NCBI RefSeq assembly: GCF_900102335.1
Contig: NZ_FNBM01000004.1
Span: forward strand, 338,244-402,243
Length of the DNA: 64,000 nucleotides
Reading direction: 5' to 3'
From: Phytopseudomonas seleniipraecipitans
GTDB lineage: Bacteria; Pseudomonadota; Gammaproteobacteria; Pseudomonadales; Pseudomonadaceae
In this document: one piece after another, positions 1-8,979 of the stretch
Layout: every line of letters starts with the position of its first letter
How positions within the stretch are numbered: the first letter of the stretch is position 1
The notes under the pieces: generated by a model
The model's input: the letters and a program-made list of their open reading frames with translations, nothing else
Databases searched by the model: none
What the model was told of the DNA's origin: nothing
Position numbers and translations under genes: made by a program

Positions 1-874
<874 letters not shown>

Positions 875-878
<4 letters not shown>

Positions 879-2134
879 GCAAGAACCTCAAGACCGCCCT
901 GTTCAGCAGTATCCTGCTGCTGCTGATTTCCTATCCGATCCTCGGTCTCAAGCTCAGCGTCGTCGGTATCAGCCTGCAGGTACAAGGCGCCAGCGCCAAG
1001 ACCCTGTGGACCATCGGTATCGCCGCGGCCCTGCTGTTCATCTGGCACCTGGTGCTGCGTGATCGCCTGCTCGGTGGCGAGAAGCTCAAGGGCGCTCTGC
1101 CCAGCGTGCCGCAAAACCTCAAGGACGCGCTGACCCTGCCCAGCGTGCAGCGCTGGATCATGCTCGCGCTGTTCGTGGTCGCCCTGGCCTGGCCGTTCTT
1201 CGGCTCCCGGGCCGCGGTGGACATCGCCACACTGATCCTCATCTACGTGATGCTCGGTATTGGCTTGAACATCGTGGTCGGCCTCGCCGGCCTGCTCGAC
1301 CTGGGCTACGTCGGCTTCTACGCCGTGGGTGCCTACACCTATGCGCTGCTTGCCGAGTACGCAGGCTTCGGCTTCTGGACGGCGCTGCCGATAGCAGGGC
1401 TGATGGCCGCTACGTTTGGCTGTTTGCTGGGTTTCCCAGTACTCAGGCTACGCGGCGATTACCTGGCCATCGTGACGCTCGGCTTTGGTGAAATCATCCG
1501 CATCATGCTGCGTAACCTTACCGAGATCACCGGTGGCCCGAACGGCATCAGCTCGATTCCCAAGCCGGAACTGTTCGGTCTGTCGCTGGATCGCCGCGCG
1601 CCGGATGGCGGCCAGACCCTGCATGACTTCCTTGGTATCGCCTACAACTCCACCTACAAGGTGATCTTTCTGTACCTGATCGCCCTGTTGCTGGTACTGC
1701 TGGCCATCTTCGTGATCAACCGCCTGATGCGCATGCCGATCGGCCGTGCCTGGGAAGCGCTGCGCGAAGACGAGATCGCCTGCCGCGCGCTGGGCCTGAA
1801 CCCAACCACCGTCAAGCTCTCGGCCTTCACCATCGGTGCCAGCTTTGCCGGTTTCGCCGGTAGCTTCTTCGCCGCCCGTCAGGGGCTGGTGACGCCGGAG
1901 TCGTTCACCTTCATCGAGTCGGCCATGATCCTCGCGATCGTCGTACTCGGCGGTATGGGCTCGCAGTTGGGCATCATCTTCGCCGCCATCGTGATGACCT
2001 TGTTGCAGGAGATGCGCGACTTCAACGAGTACCGCATGCTGATATTCGGTCTGACCATGATCGTGATGATGATCTGGCGTCCGCAGGGCCTGTTGCCCAT
2101 GCAGCGCCCCCACTTGGAGTTGAAACAACGATGA
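875..2134 (+). CDS. livM: Branched-chain amino acid ABC transporter permease LivM/BraE
   Basis: Second permease of the branched-chain amino acid importer, 419 residues, close to the ~425 of E. coli LivM. The N-terminal ~100 residues form the LivM-specific extension with two hydrophobic segments. The conserved permease domain follows from about residue 115 ([20 protein letters not shown]). A coupling loop, [19 protein letters not shown], lies near residues 287-305 and should contact the ATPases. It overlaps livH by 4 bp and livG by 4 bp. The BraE name is used in Pseudomonas. Confidence 0.96.
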
Positions 2135-2898
2135 GCCGCCCGATTCTAGAAGTGAGCGGCCTGTCCATGCGTTTTGGCGGCCTGCTGGCCGTCAACGGGG
2201 TCAGCCTCTCGGTCAATGAAAAACAGGTTGTGTCGATGATCGGCCCGAACGGCGCCGGCAAGACCACGGTGTTCAACTGCCTGACCGGTTTCTACAAACC
2301 GACTTCGGGCAGCATCCTTCTCAATGGAGAACAAATCGAAGGCCTGCCGGGCCACAAAATCGCCCGCAAAGGCGTGGTGCGCACCTTCCAGAACGTTCGG
2401 CTGTTCAAGGAAATGACTGCGGTGGAAAACCTGCTGGTCGCCCAACACCGCCACATCAACACCAACTTCCTCTCCGGGCTGTTCAAGACCCCGGCGTTTC
2501 GCCGCAGCGAGCGCGAGGCCATGGACTACGCGGCGCATTGGCTGGAGCAGGTCAACCTGACCGAATTCGCCAACCGCACCGCCGGCACTCTGGCCTACGG
2601 TCAGCAGCGCCGCCTGGAAATTGCTCGCTGCATGATGACCCGCCCGAGCATCCTCATGCTCGACGAGCCGGCCGCCGGCCTCAACCCGCGGGAAACCGAT
2701 GACCTGAAAGCGCTGATCGGTGTGTTGCGTGACGAGCACAACGTGACCGTGCTGCTGATCGAGCACGATATGAAACTGGTCATGAGCATTTCCGACCACA
2801 TCTTCGTGATCAACCAGGGCACGCCCCTGGCCGACGGCACGCCGGAGCAGATACGCGACAATCCGGACGTGATCAAAGCCTACCTGGGGGAAGCGTAA
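2131..2898 (+). CDS. livG: Branched-chain amino acid ABC transporter ATP-binding protein LivG/BraF
   Basis: First of two ATPases of the importer, 255 residues. Walker A GPNGAGKT is at residues 38-45. The signature region [13 protein letters not shown] is a livG-type variant lacking the canonical LSGGQ. Walker B is [12 protein letters not shown], followed by the switch histidine in LLIEHDM. The C-terminal tail ([25 protein letters not shown]) is typical of LivG. It overlaps livM by 4 bp and shares one base with livF, so the operon is tightly coupled. Confidence 0.96.
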   Translation: MSRPILEVSGLSMRFGGLLAVNGVSLSVNEKQVVSMIGPNGAGKTTVFNCLTGFYKPTSGSILLNGEQIEGLPGHKIARKGVVRTFQNVRLFKEMTAVENLLVAQHRHINTNFLSGLFKTPAFRRSEREAMDYAAHWLEQVNLTEFANRTAGTLAYGQQRRLEIARCMMTRPSILMLDEPAAGLNPRETDDLKALIGVLRDEHNVTVLLIEHDMKLVMSISDHIFVINQGTPLADGTPEQIRDNPDVIKAYLGEA

Positions 2899-3599
2899 TG
2901 CTGTATTTCGACAACGTTTCCACCTTCTACGGCAAGATCCAGGCGCTGCACGGCGTCAGTGTGGAAGTGCGCCAAGGTGAGATCGTCACCCTGATCGGTG
3001 CCAACGGCGCCGGCAAATCCACCCTGCTGATGACTCTCTGTGGCAACCCGCAGGCCACCAGCGGCAGCATCCGTTACCAGGGCGAAGAGCTGGTCGGCAT
3101 GGAAACCCCGCTGATCATGCGCAAGAGCATCGCCGTGGTGCCGGAAGGCCGCCGCGTGTTTGCACGGTTGACCGTCGAGGAAAACCTCGCCATGGGCGGC
3201 TTCTTCGGCAGCAAGGCGGATAACCAGGAGCAGCTGGACAAGGTGTTGCACCTGTTCCCGCGTCTCAAGGAACGTTTGGCGCAGCGTGCCGGCACCATGT
3301 CTGGTGGCGAGCAGCAAATGCTCGCCATCGGCCGCGCCTTGATGAGCAAGCCCAAGCTGCTGCTGCTCGACGAGCCCTCGCTGGGTCTGGCACCGATCAT
3401 CATCCAGCAGATTTTCGAGATCATCGAACAGCTGCGCCGAGACGGTGTGACCGTGTTTCTGGTCGAGCAGAACGCCAACCAGGCGCTCAAGCTGGCGGAC
3501 CGCGGCTATGTGCTGGAAAACGGCCGCATCGTCATGCAGGGCAGCGGTCATGACCTGCTGAATGATCCAAAGGTGCGAGACGCGTACCTGGGCGGCTAG
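2898..3599 (+). CDS. livF: Branched-chain amino acid ABC transporter ATP-binding protein LivF/BraG
   Basis: Second ATPase of the importer, 233 residues. Walker A GANGAGKS is at residues 34-41, the signature is MSGGEQQMLAIGRAL, Walker B is LLLLDEPSLGLAP, and the H-loop is replaced by the LivF-typical LVEQNANQAL. It pairs with LivG as a heterodimer on the LivHM permeases. It is the last gene of the operon. No U-tract terminator follows directly, but an inverted repeat lies 43 bp downstream. Confidence 0.96.
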   Translation: MLYFDNVSTFYGKIQALHGVSVEVRQGEIVTLIGANGAGKSTLLMTLCGNPQATSGSIRYQGEELVGMETPLIMRKSIAVVPEGRRVFARLTVEENLAMGGFFGSKADNQEQLDKVLHLFPRLKERLAQRAGTMSGGEQQMLAIGRALMSKPKLLLLDEPSLGLAPIIIQQIFEIIEQLRRDGVTVFLVEQNANQALKLADRGYVLENGRIVMQGSGHDLLNDPKVRDAYLGG

Positions 3600-3641
3600 T
3601 AGGCCACCGGGAGCCCCTGCGTTTCGAAGTCCCGCTGATCC

Positions 3642-3680
3642 AATCTGTCCCCATAGTCGCAACGGCCATGGGGACAGATT
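3642..3680. repeat. REP-like inverted repeat downstream of livF
   Basis: Perfect 13-bp arms, AATCTGTCCCCAT at 3642-3654 and ATGGGGACAGATT at 3668-3680, are separated by 13 bases. The GGGGACAGATT core resembles palindromes that accompany REP-associated tyrosine transposases in gammaproteobacteria; that link is from memory and inference. No transposase gene is nearby. The hairpin could also end or stabilise the liv mRNA. Confidence 0.6.
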
Positions 3681-3745
3681 TACCCTGAACGATGCCGAGC
3701 GGCCTCCAGTCCCAATACTGAATGGACAATTAAGGAGTCGCTCCC

Positions 3746-3832
3746 ATGCTGAAGTTCCTCGGCAGCACCATCGGTATCATCTTTCTTATCGGCCTGCTGG
3801 TCGTGATCGGCATCTTCTCGCTGATTTTCTGA
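3746..3832 (+). CDS. 28-residue hydrophobic small membrane protein
   Basis: Short frame with a strong ribosome binding site (TAAGGAG, about 9 bases before ATG) and a terminator right behind the stop. The peptide is MLKFLGSTIG followed by one continuous hydrophobic helix to the C-terminus (IIFLIGLLVVIGIFSLIF), so it should be a single-pass inner-membrane peptide. No family is recognised with certainty. The good Shine-Dalgarno, lysine near the N-terminus and own terminator argue that it is a real small gene and not chance. It could be expressed with livHMGF or from its own promoter in the 3600-3730 gap. Confidence 0.55.
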   Translation: MLKFLGSTIGIIFLIGLLVVIGIFSLIF

Positions 3833-3846
3833 TCGGCAGCACCTGG

Positions 3847-3873
3847 AAGCCGGGCGCTCTGCCCGGCTTTCTT
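3847..3873 (+). terminator. Rho-independent terminator after the small membrane peptide gene
   Basis: A 9-bp stem (AAGCCGGGC / GCCCGGCTT) with a 5-base loop is followed by T-rich TCTT. It sits 14 bases after the stop of the 28-residue peptide. Confidence 0.75.
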
Positions 3874-3939
3874 CATCCTGCGCGCATCACACGCCGCGCG
3901 GCGCTACAATGGGCATCACTTTGCTGACGATGTCCCGCC

Positions 3940-4650
3940 ATGACCGACCCCTTACGCCTCTCCAAACGCCTGATCGAACTGACCGGCTGCTCACGCCGCG
4001 AGGCCGAACTGTACATCGAGGGTGGCTGGGTGACGGTCAACGGCGAAGTGGTCGACGAGCCGCAGCGCAAGGTCACCGACGAAACCGTCGTCCTACTGCC
4101 TGACGCCGTTGCCGAGCCGCTGGTCCCGGTCACCCTGCTGCTGCACATTCCCAGCGGACGATTTCCCGAGCGCGCAGCCGAAGAGATCGGCCCGGACAGC
4201 CGCTGGCCGGAAGACCGCTCCGAGCAGCGCACGCTCAAAGGCCATTTCGCCAACCTGACACCGTGTATTCCCCTGCAAGCAGGCGCCGACGGCCTGCACG
4301 TGCTGACGCAGGACTGGCGTATCGAGCGCAAGCTCAAGGACGATTTGAGCAAGCTCGAGCAGGAATATGTGGTCGAGGTTAGCGGCGAGCTGTCCGAGCG
4401 AGACCTCAAGCGCCTCAACCATGGTTTGGTGTTCAACGGCACGTCGCTGGCTCCCTGCAAGGTCAGCTGGCAGAACGAAACCCGCCTGCGCTTCGCCCTG
4501 AAGAATCCGCTGCCCGGTCAACTGGTGTTCATGTGCAACAGCGTGGGCCTCAAGGTGCTCGGCATGAAGCGCATCCGCGTCGGTGGCGTGCCAATGTCCA
4601 AGGTGCAGCCCGGACAATGGCGCTATCTGGGGGCTAAAGAACGCTTCTAA
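3940..4650 (+). CDS. S4-domain RNA pseudouridine synthase (RsuA/RluB/E/F family)
   Basis: 236 residues. An N-terminal S4 RNA-binding domain occupies about residues 5-50 (RLIELTGCSRREAELYIEGG). The RsuA-type catalytic domain follows, with the catalytic aspartate expected at D117 in AGADGLHVLTQD and the later conserved block GLVFNGTSLAPCKVS. Such enzymes isomerise a single uridine in rRNA to pseudouridine. Closest in layout to RluF-like proteins, but the exact target base cannot be read from sequence. Residues 55-100 are a longer, charged linker than usual. It is monocistronic with a terminator after it. Confidence 0.85.
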   Translation: MTDPLRLSKRLIELTGCSRREAELYIEGGWVTVNGEVVDEPQRKVTDETVVLLPDAVAEPLVPVTLLLHIPSGRFPERAAEEIGPDSRWPEDRSEQRTLKGHFANLTPCIPLQAGADGLHVLTQDWRIERKLKDDLSKLEQEYVVEVSGELSERDLKRLNHGLVFNGTSLAPCKVSWQNETRLRFALKNPLPGQLVFMCNSVGLKVLGMKRIRVGGVPMSKVQPGQWRYLGAKERF

Positions 4651-4662
4651 CCCTACTTTTCA

Positions 4663-4687
4663 CCTCGCAACTGGCGAGGCCTTTCTT
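4663..4687 (+). terminator. Rho-independent terminator after the pseudouridine synthase gene
   Basis: CCTCGC / GCGAGG stem with a 5-base loop followed by CCTTTCTT, 13 bases after the stop codon. Confidence 0.65.
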
Positions 4688-4700
4688 ATCAGGAATTTTC

Positions 4701-5162
4701 ATGCTCAATAATGATGTGCTGCGCAGCCTGCGCTACATGCTCGATGTCAGCGATGCGCAACTGGCCGAGATCGTCAAACTAGGCGGCAAAACCGTCGCCG
4801 TCGACGAGATCACAGCGGTACTTAAGAAGGATGACGAGCCGGGTTACCAGGACTGCAGCGACGAGCTGCTGGCCCATGCGCTGGATGGCGTGGTGTACTT
4901 CAAGCGCGGCAAGGACGACAGCCGCCCTGCTCCGGCGCTGGAATTGCCGGTCACCAACAACCAGGTGCTGAAGAAGCTGCGCGTGGCATTCGAGCTGAAG
5001 GAAGATGACGTGCACGCCATCATGCAGAGCGTTGACTGCCCGGTGTCGAAGCCGGAAATGAGCGCCTTGTTCCGCAAGCAAGGCACTAGCAACTACCGGG
5101 TCTGCGGTGATCAGTTCCTGCGCAACTTCCTCAAGGGCCTGACCCAGCGCCTGCGTGACTGA
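4701..5162 (+). CDS. DUF1456 family protein (YehS-like)
   Basis: 153 residues built of two repeats of about 70 residues. Each starts with a motif of the form N-x-V-L-x-x-L-R (NNDVLRSLRYMLDVSD at 2-17 and NNQVLKKLRVAFELKEDD further on) and ends with a short conserved helix (LLAHALDGV, FLRNFLKGL). This is the YehS/DUF1456 pattern, a small soluble protein of unknown function. No enzyme motif is visible. The gap to trmO is only 5 bp, so the two are probably co-transcribed. ATG is preceded by CAGGAA. Confidence 0.85.
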   Translation: MLNNDVLRSLRYMLDVSDAQLAEIVKLGGKTVAVDEITAVLKKDDEPGYQDCSDELLAHALDGVVYFKRGKDDSRPAPALELPVTNNQVLKKLRVAFELKEDDVHAIMQSVDCPVSKPEMSALFRKQGTSNYRVCGDQFLRNFLKGLTQRLRD

Positions 5163-5167
5163 AATCC

Positions 5168-5860
5168 ATGAGCTACCAGGTTTCGCCCATCGGTTACGTG
5201 CGCTCCTGCTTCAAGGAAAAGTTCGCCATTCCGCGCCAGCCACAACTGGCGCCGGCTGCACGTGGCGTGCTGGAGCTGTGCGCGCCGTTCGATGGGGGCG
5301 ACGCCGTGCAGGGGCTCGAACAGGTTAGCCACGTCTGGCTGCTGTTTCTCTTCCACCAGGCGCTAGAAGATACGCCACGGCTCAAGGTGCGCCCGCCGCG
5401 CCTGGGCGGCAACCGCGCCGTGGGCGTATTCGCGACCCGGGCGACGCATCGCCCCAATGGCATCGGCCAATCGGTGGTGCGCCTGGATCGCGTCGATAAG
5501 GGGCGCTTGTGGTTATCGGGTATCGATCTGCTCGATGGCACGCCGGTGCTCGACGTCAAACCCTATGTGCCCTACGCCGACAGCGTGGCTGATGCCCACA
5601 ACCATATGGCTGCCGACGCGCCCATCAGGATCGAGGTGCGGTGGCAAGACAGCGCGCTGACTCAGGCCCGCGAACACGGCATGCGCCTCAACGAGCCACT
5701 GGTCGAGCTGATCGAACAGTGCCTGGCGCAGGACCCTCGCCCCGCCTACCAGCAACCCCAGCCGGAGCGCCGTTATGGCGTACGTCTATGGGACGTCGAC
5801 GTACATTGGCACTATCCACAACCAGGCTGCATACGCGTGCTGGCTGTCACAGTGCCGTAG
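5168..5860 (+). CDS. trmO: tRNA (N6-threonylcarbamoyladenosine37-N6)-methyltransferase TrmO
   Basis: 230 residues of the TsaA/YaeB family, which adds a methyl group from S-adenosylmethionine to t6A37 in certain threonine tRNAs. The conserved blocks are all present: PIGYVRSCFKEKFAIPRQP at the N-terminus, FATRATHRPNGIGQSVVRL in the middle, and DLLDGTPVLDVKPYVPYAD. It follows the DUF1456 gene by 5 bp. Length agrees with E. coli TrmO (235). Confidence 0.92.
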   Translation: MSYQVSPIGYVRSCFKEKFAIPRQPQLAPAARGVLELCAPFDGGDAVQGLEQVSHVWLLFLFHQALEDTPRLKVRPPRLGGNRAVGVFATRATHRPNGIGQSVVRLDRVDKGRLWLSGIDLLDGTPVLDVKPYVPYADSVADAHNHMAADAPIRIEVRWQDSALTQAREHGMRLNEPLVELIEQCLAQDPRPAYQQPQPERRYGVRLWDVDVHWHYPQPGCIRVLAVTVP

Positions 5861-5940
5861 ACGGGCGCTTGATCAACTTGTGGGTTTTATCTCCTTGATG
5901 GCCCCACGCGCCGACAGGCCGGGGCGCCCCGCACCCGCTC

Positions 5941-5960
5941 TGGCTGGCTGGCTGGCTGGC
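5941..5960. repeat. Five tandem copies of TGGC
   Basis: A perfect 4-bp microsatellite in the intergenic region between trmO and grxD, outside any coding frame. Such tracts can vary by slippage, but no gene start is close enough for an obvious phase-variation role. Confidence 0.8.
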
Positions 5961-5973
5961 AACATGCGCGACC

Positions 5974-6030
5974 GGACGCAGAGCGTCCAGGATGCGTTCC
6001 CACGCAGAGCGTGGGCACGATCAACGATCA
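5974..6030. repeat. REP-type double hairpin element
   Basis: Two adjacent short palindromes share an AGA loop: GGACGC-AGA-GCGTCC (5974-5988) and CCCACGC-AGA-GCGTGGG (5999-6015). They are followed by a direct duplication of ACGATCA (6017-6030). This layout is typical of Pseudomonas intergenic REP elements. It lies between convergent genes, a usual REP location. Confidence 0.7.
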
Positions 6031-6091
6031 AATTCCGTACGTCCTGGGACAATCGACAGGCCTCTCGGCAACCGCCACTTTTGCGCAGACG

Positions 6092-6126
6092 AAAAAAAAC
6101 CGCAGCCCTCGCAGGCGGCGGTTTTT
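6092..6126 (-). terminator. Rho-independent terminator of grxD (works in both directions)
   Basis: An AAAAACCGC / GCGGTTTTT stem is flanked on the plus strand by an A8 run, which becomes U8 in the grxD transcript. It lies 17 bases beyond the grxD stop; a shorter T5 run faces trmO. Confidence 0.85.
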
Positions 6127-6142
6127 CTGGAGCCTCAGTCGA

Positions 6143-6469
6143 TCAGGCGCCGGCTTTTTCCACGGCATCCTTGATCAGGGTCTGCAGCTCACCCTTTTCG
6201 TACATTTCGCTGATGATGTCGCTACCGCCGACCAGCTCACCGCCAACCCACAACTGCGGGAAGGTCGGCCAGTTGGCGTACTTCGGCAGGTTGGTACGGA
6301 TTTCCGGGTTTTGCAGAATGTCGACATAGGCGAACTTCTCACCGCACCCCATCAGGGCCTGCGCAGCGCGAGCCGAGAAGCCGCACTGTGGCGCATTTGG
6401 AGCGCCTTTCATGTACAGCAGAACGGTGTTGCTGGCGATCTGCTCTTTAATCGTTTCGATGATTTCCAT
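6143..6469 (-). CDS. grxD: Monothiol glutaredoxin Grx4/GrxD
   Basis: 108 residues. Monothiol active site CGFS at residues 29-32, with glutathione-binding elements K21 and the TFPQLWVGGELVGGSD block. The family binds a [2Fe-2S] cluster at a homodimer or BolA heterodimer and hands it on during Fe-S protein maturation. The length equals the single-domain bacterial Grx4. ATG is preceded by GAGGTGCCCCC in the mRNA sense. It is followed by its own terminator. The argF neighbourhood matches the grxD-argF region of P. aeruginosa. Confidence 0.96.
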   Translation of the reverse strand: MEIIETIKEQIASNTVLLYMKGAPNAPQCGFSARAAQALMGCGEKFAYVDILQNPEIRTNLPKYANWPTFPQLWVGGELVGGSDIISEMYEKGELQTLIKDAVEKAGA

Positions 6470-6581
6470 GGGGGCACCTCAGAACTGGACTATCCGACTC
6501 ACACGGGTCGATACGTGGAGGCATTGTAACCAAAACCTGAGCGCAATGCTCGGTCGGGCTATCCCCGCATGCACTCGCCGC

Positions 6582-8690
6582 TCAGGCCGCTACCACCTGC
6601 ACCGGCACCCCGTTGAGTACGGCGTTGCCCGACAGACGATCGAGCAGACGTTCATCGGTCAGGTCATTGGCACTGGCGCCAGGCGTCGCGCTGGCGATGC
6701 CCATGTGCACCCCAGGCCGTCCGTGCCCCCAGCCGTGCGGCAAGCTGACCACGCCCGGCATCACTTCGTCGCTGGCGAGCACCTCGACCTCCACTGCCCC
6801 CACCCGAGAACGAATGCTGACTCGCTGGCCATCGCTGAGCCCACGGGACTGCATATCGTGCGGATTCATCAGCAACTGATGGCGCGGTTTGCCCTTCACC
6901 AGGCGGTGATAGTTGTGCATCCAGGAATTGTTGCTGCGCACGTGTCGACGGCCAATCAACAACAATTGCTCGGGATCGCCCGAGGGCTGAGCGGCAAAGC
7001 GCTGCAGGTCGCCGAGCAGCAACGCCGGTGCGGCCTGAACCTGGCCATCAGCGGTTTTCAGGCGTGCCGCCAGATTCGCGCCGAGCGGGCCGAGATCCAG
7101 GCCATGGGGATGCTCGCGCAGCGCTTGTAGCGAGAGCTTGAGCGGCGACCCGTCCCCGTAGCGGCCTGTACGCAGCCCCATGTCGATCATCTGCTGTGGC
7201 GGCTGCGTCGGTTTCAGCGCGACGCCACTACGCGCGGCAAACGCCTCTGCCAGACCAATGAAAATCTCCCAGTCGTGCAGCGCACCCTGCGGCTTGGGCA
7301 GTACCGCCTCATTGAAGCGGGTCACGTTGCGCACCGCGAACAGGTTGAAGGTGGTGTCGTAATGGTCGTGTTCCAACGGCCCTGTAGAGGGCAGGATCAG
7401 GTCGGCATAGCGGGTCGTTTCGTTGATGTAGAGGTCCACGCTGAGCATGAAATCCAGGCCTTCGAGCCCTTCCTCCAACTGCCGGCCATTGGGCGTCGAC
7501 AAGGCTGGATTGCCGGCCACGGTAATCAGCGCACGGACCTGGCCATCGCCGGGCGTGAGCATTTCCTCGGCCAGGGCGCTCACCGGCAGTTCTCCGCCGT
7601 ATTCGGGCAAACCGGACACCCGGCTCTGCCAGCGATCGAAATGCCCTCCGGACATTGTGCTCACCAAGTCGACTGCCGGCTCGGTGCACAGCACGCCGCC
7701 AGGCCGGTCGAGATTGCCAGTCACCAGATTGATCAGCTGCACCAACCACTGGCACAGCGTGCCGAATGCCTGGGTGGAAACGCCCATACGGCCGTAACAA
7801 ACCGCACGGTCAGCAGCGGCGAAGTCACGCGCCAGCTGACGGATCGCAAGAGCAGGAACGCCACAGCGCGAAGCCATGCGTTCAGCGCTGAATGGCAGTA
7901 CGGCTTGCTCTACCTCATCCAGACCGCCAATCGGCAGATGAGTCGCTCGGCTCAAGCCCTCCGTGAACAGGGTGCTGAGCATCCCCAGTAACAGCGCGGC
8001 GTCCTGCCCGGGGCGGATGAACAGATGCTGATCGGCGATGGCGGCGGTTTCGCTGCGCCGCGGATCGATTACCACCAGCCGGCCGCCGCGCGCCTGGATA
8101 GCCTTGAGACGCTTTTCCACGTCCGGAACGGTCATGATGCTGCCGTTGGAAGCCAACGGATTGCCACCGAGAATAAGCATGAAGTCGGTGTGATCGATAT
8201 CGGGCACCGGGATCAGAAAGCCGTGGCCGTACATCAGGTGGCTGGTCAGGTGATGAGGCAGCTGATCCACCGAGGTGGCGGAATAGCGATTGCGGGTTTT
8301 CAGCAGGCCCAGAAAGTAGTTGCTGTGAGTCATCAGCCCATAGTTATGCACGCTGGGGTTGCCTTGATAGACCGCCACCGCGTTCTGGCCGTGTTGCGCC
8401 TGGACCGCCGCCAGGCGCTCGGCGGCCAGCGCAAAAGCCTCGTCCCAGCCAATCGCTTCCCAGCGATCACCCAGGCGCCGCATCGGCTGGCGCAAGCGAT
8501 CCGGGTCGCTCTGAATATCCTGCAGCGCCACCGCTTTGGGGCAGATGTGGCCGCGGCTGAACGGGTCGTCACGGTCACCCTTGATCGAGCGGATGTGGTG
8601 CTCGCCATCAGCATCCTGTTCGACTTCGAGGGTCAGGCCACAAATGGCCTCGCACAAGTGGCACGCGCGGTGGTGGAGGGTCGTGGTCAT
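6582..8690 (-). CDS. Molybdopterin-dependent oxidoreductase with N-terminal [4Fe-4S] domain
   Basis: 702 residues from the chosen ATG at 8690, which has GAGG eight bases upstream; a longer frame begins at 8795 but has no good ribosome binding site. N-terminal cysteines C10, C13, C17 and C50 (CHLCEAICGL ... RGHICPKA) make a Fe4S4 site as in formate dehydrogenase/nitrate reductase-type enzymes. Molybdopterin domains follow (LILGGNPLASNGS, VVIDPRRSETAAIAD), and a C-terminal molydopterin dinucleotide-binding domain ends the protein (MNPHDMQSRGLSDGQRVSI). No selenocysteine or obvious molybdenum-ligating cysteine is seen; the equivalent stretch reads SVDQLPHH. No Tat signal, so cytoplasmic. Substrate unknown; no partner subunits adjoin it. 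Confidence 0.85.
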   Translation of the reverse strand: MTTTLHHRACHLCEAICGLTLEVEQDADGEHHIRSIKGDRDDPFSRGHICPKAVALQDIQSDPDRLRQPMRRLGDRWEAIGWDEAFALAAERLAAVQAQHGQNAVAVYQGNPSVHNYGLMTHSNYFLGLLKTRNRYSATSVDQLPHHLTSHLMYGHGFLIPVPDIDHTDFMLILGGNPLASNGSIMTVPDVEKRLKAIQARGGRLVVIDPRRSETAAIADQHLFIRPGQDAALLLGMLSTLFTEGLSRATHLPIGGLDEVEQAVLPFSAERMASRCGVPALAIRQLARDFAAADRAVCYGRMGVSTQAFGTLCQWLVQLINLVTGNLDRPGGVLCTEPAVDLVSTMSGGHFDRWQSRVSGLPEYGGELPVSALAEEMLTPGDGQVRALITVAGNPALSTPNGRQLEEGLEGLDFMLSVDLYINETTRYADLILPSTGPLEHDHYDTTFNLFAVRNVTRFNEAVLPKPQGALHDWEIFIGLAEAFAARSGVALKPTQPPQQMIDMGLRTGRYGDGSPLKLSLQALREHPHGLDLGPLGANLAARLKTADGQVQAAPALLLGDLQRFAAQPSGDPEQLLLIGRRHVRSNNSWMHNYHRLVKGKPRHQLLMNPHDMQSRGLSDGQRVSIRSRVGAVEVEVLASDEVMPGVVSLPHGWGHGRPGVHMGIASATPGASANDLTDERLLDRLSGNAVLNGVPVQVVAA

Positions 8691-8845
8691 GGCCAGCCTC
8701 GTCTTCTTGTTCAAGCCACCATCATGGGGGCCGCCGAGCTGCCGCACCAGCAGCCTCGGCGGCGTGAATCCCAGCCCATCAGGCTGGCGGATCAATCGTC
8801 TGTGACGGGCTTTTTAGAGCATCACATCTGGAAATCCGGGGATAT

Positions 8846-8873
8846 TTGCGCGTAAGCGTCATTTACTTATAAG
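8846..8873 (+). promoter_or_regulatory. Candidate sigma70 promoter of argF
   Basis: TTGCGC, 16 bases, then TATAAG, about 105 bases before the argF start in an intergenic region that serves argF only on this strand. P. aeruginosa argF is ArgR-repressed; I could not place a convincing ARG box here. Confidence 0.35.
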
Positions 8874-8979
8874 ATCGGCGGCTTCCCCGTTTCGTCGCAC
8901 AATGCGGCCCCCAGCTGCAGGTTCTTCCGTTTTCCCGTGAAAAAGGAACCTGCGCCCTGTTGTCAAAAGGTAGTTAACG

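Noticed and set aside
5941..5960. TGGC tract as a phase-variation switch
   Set aside because: It is not inside a gene or near a start or promoter of either convergent neighbour.
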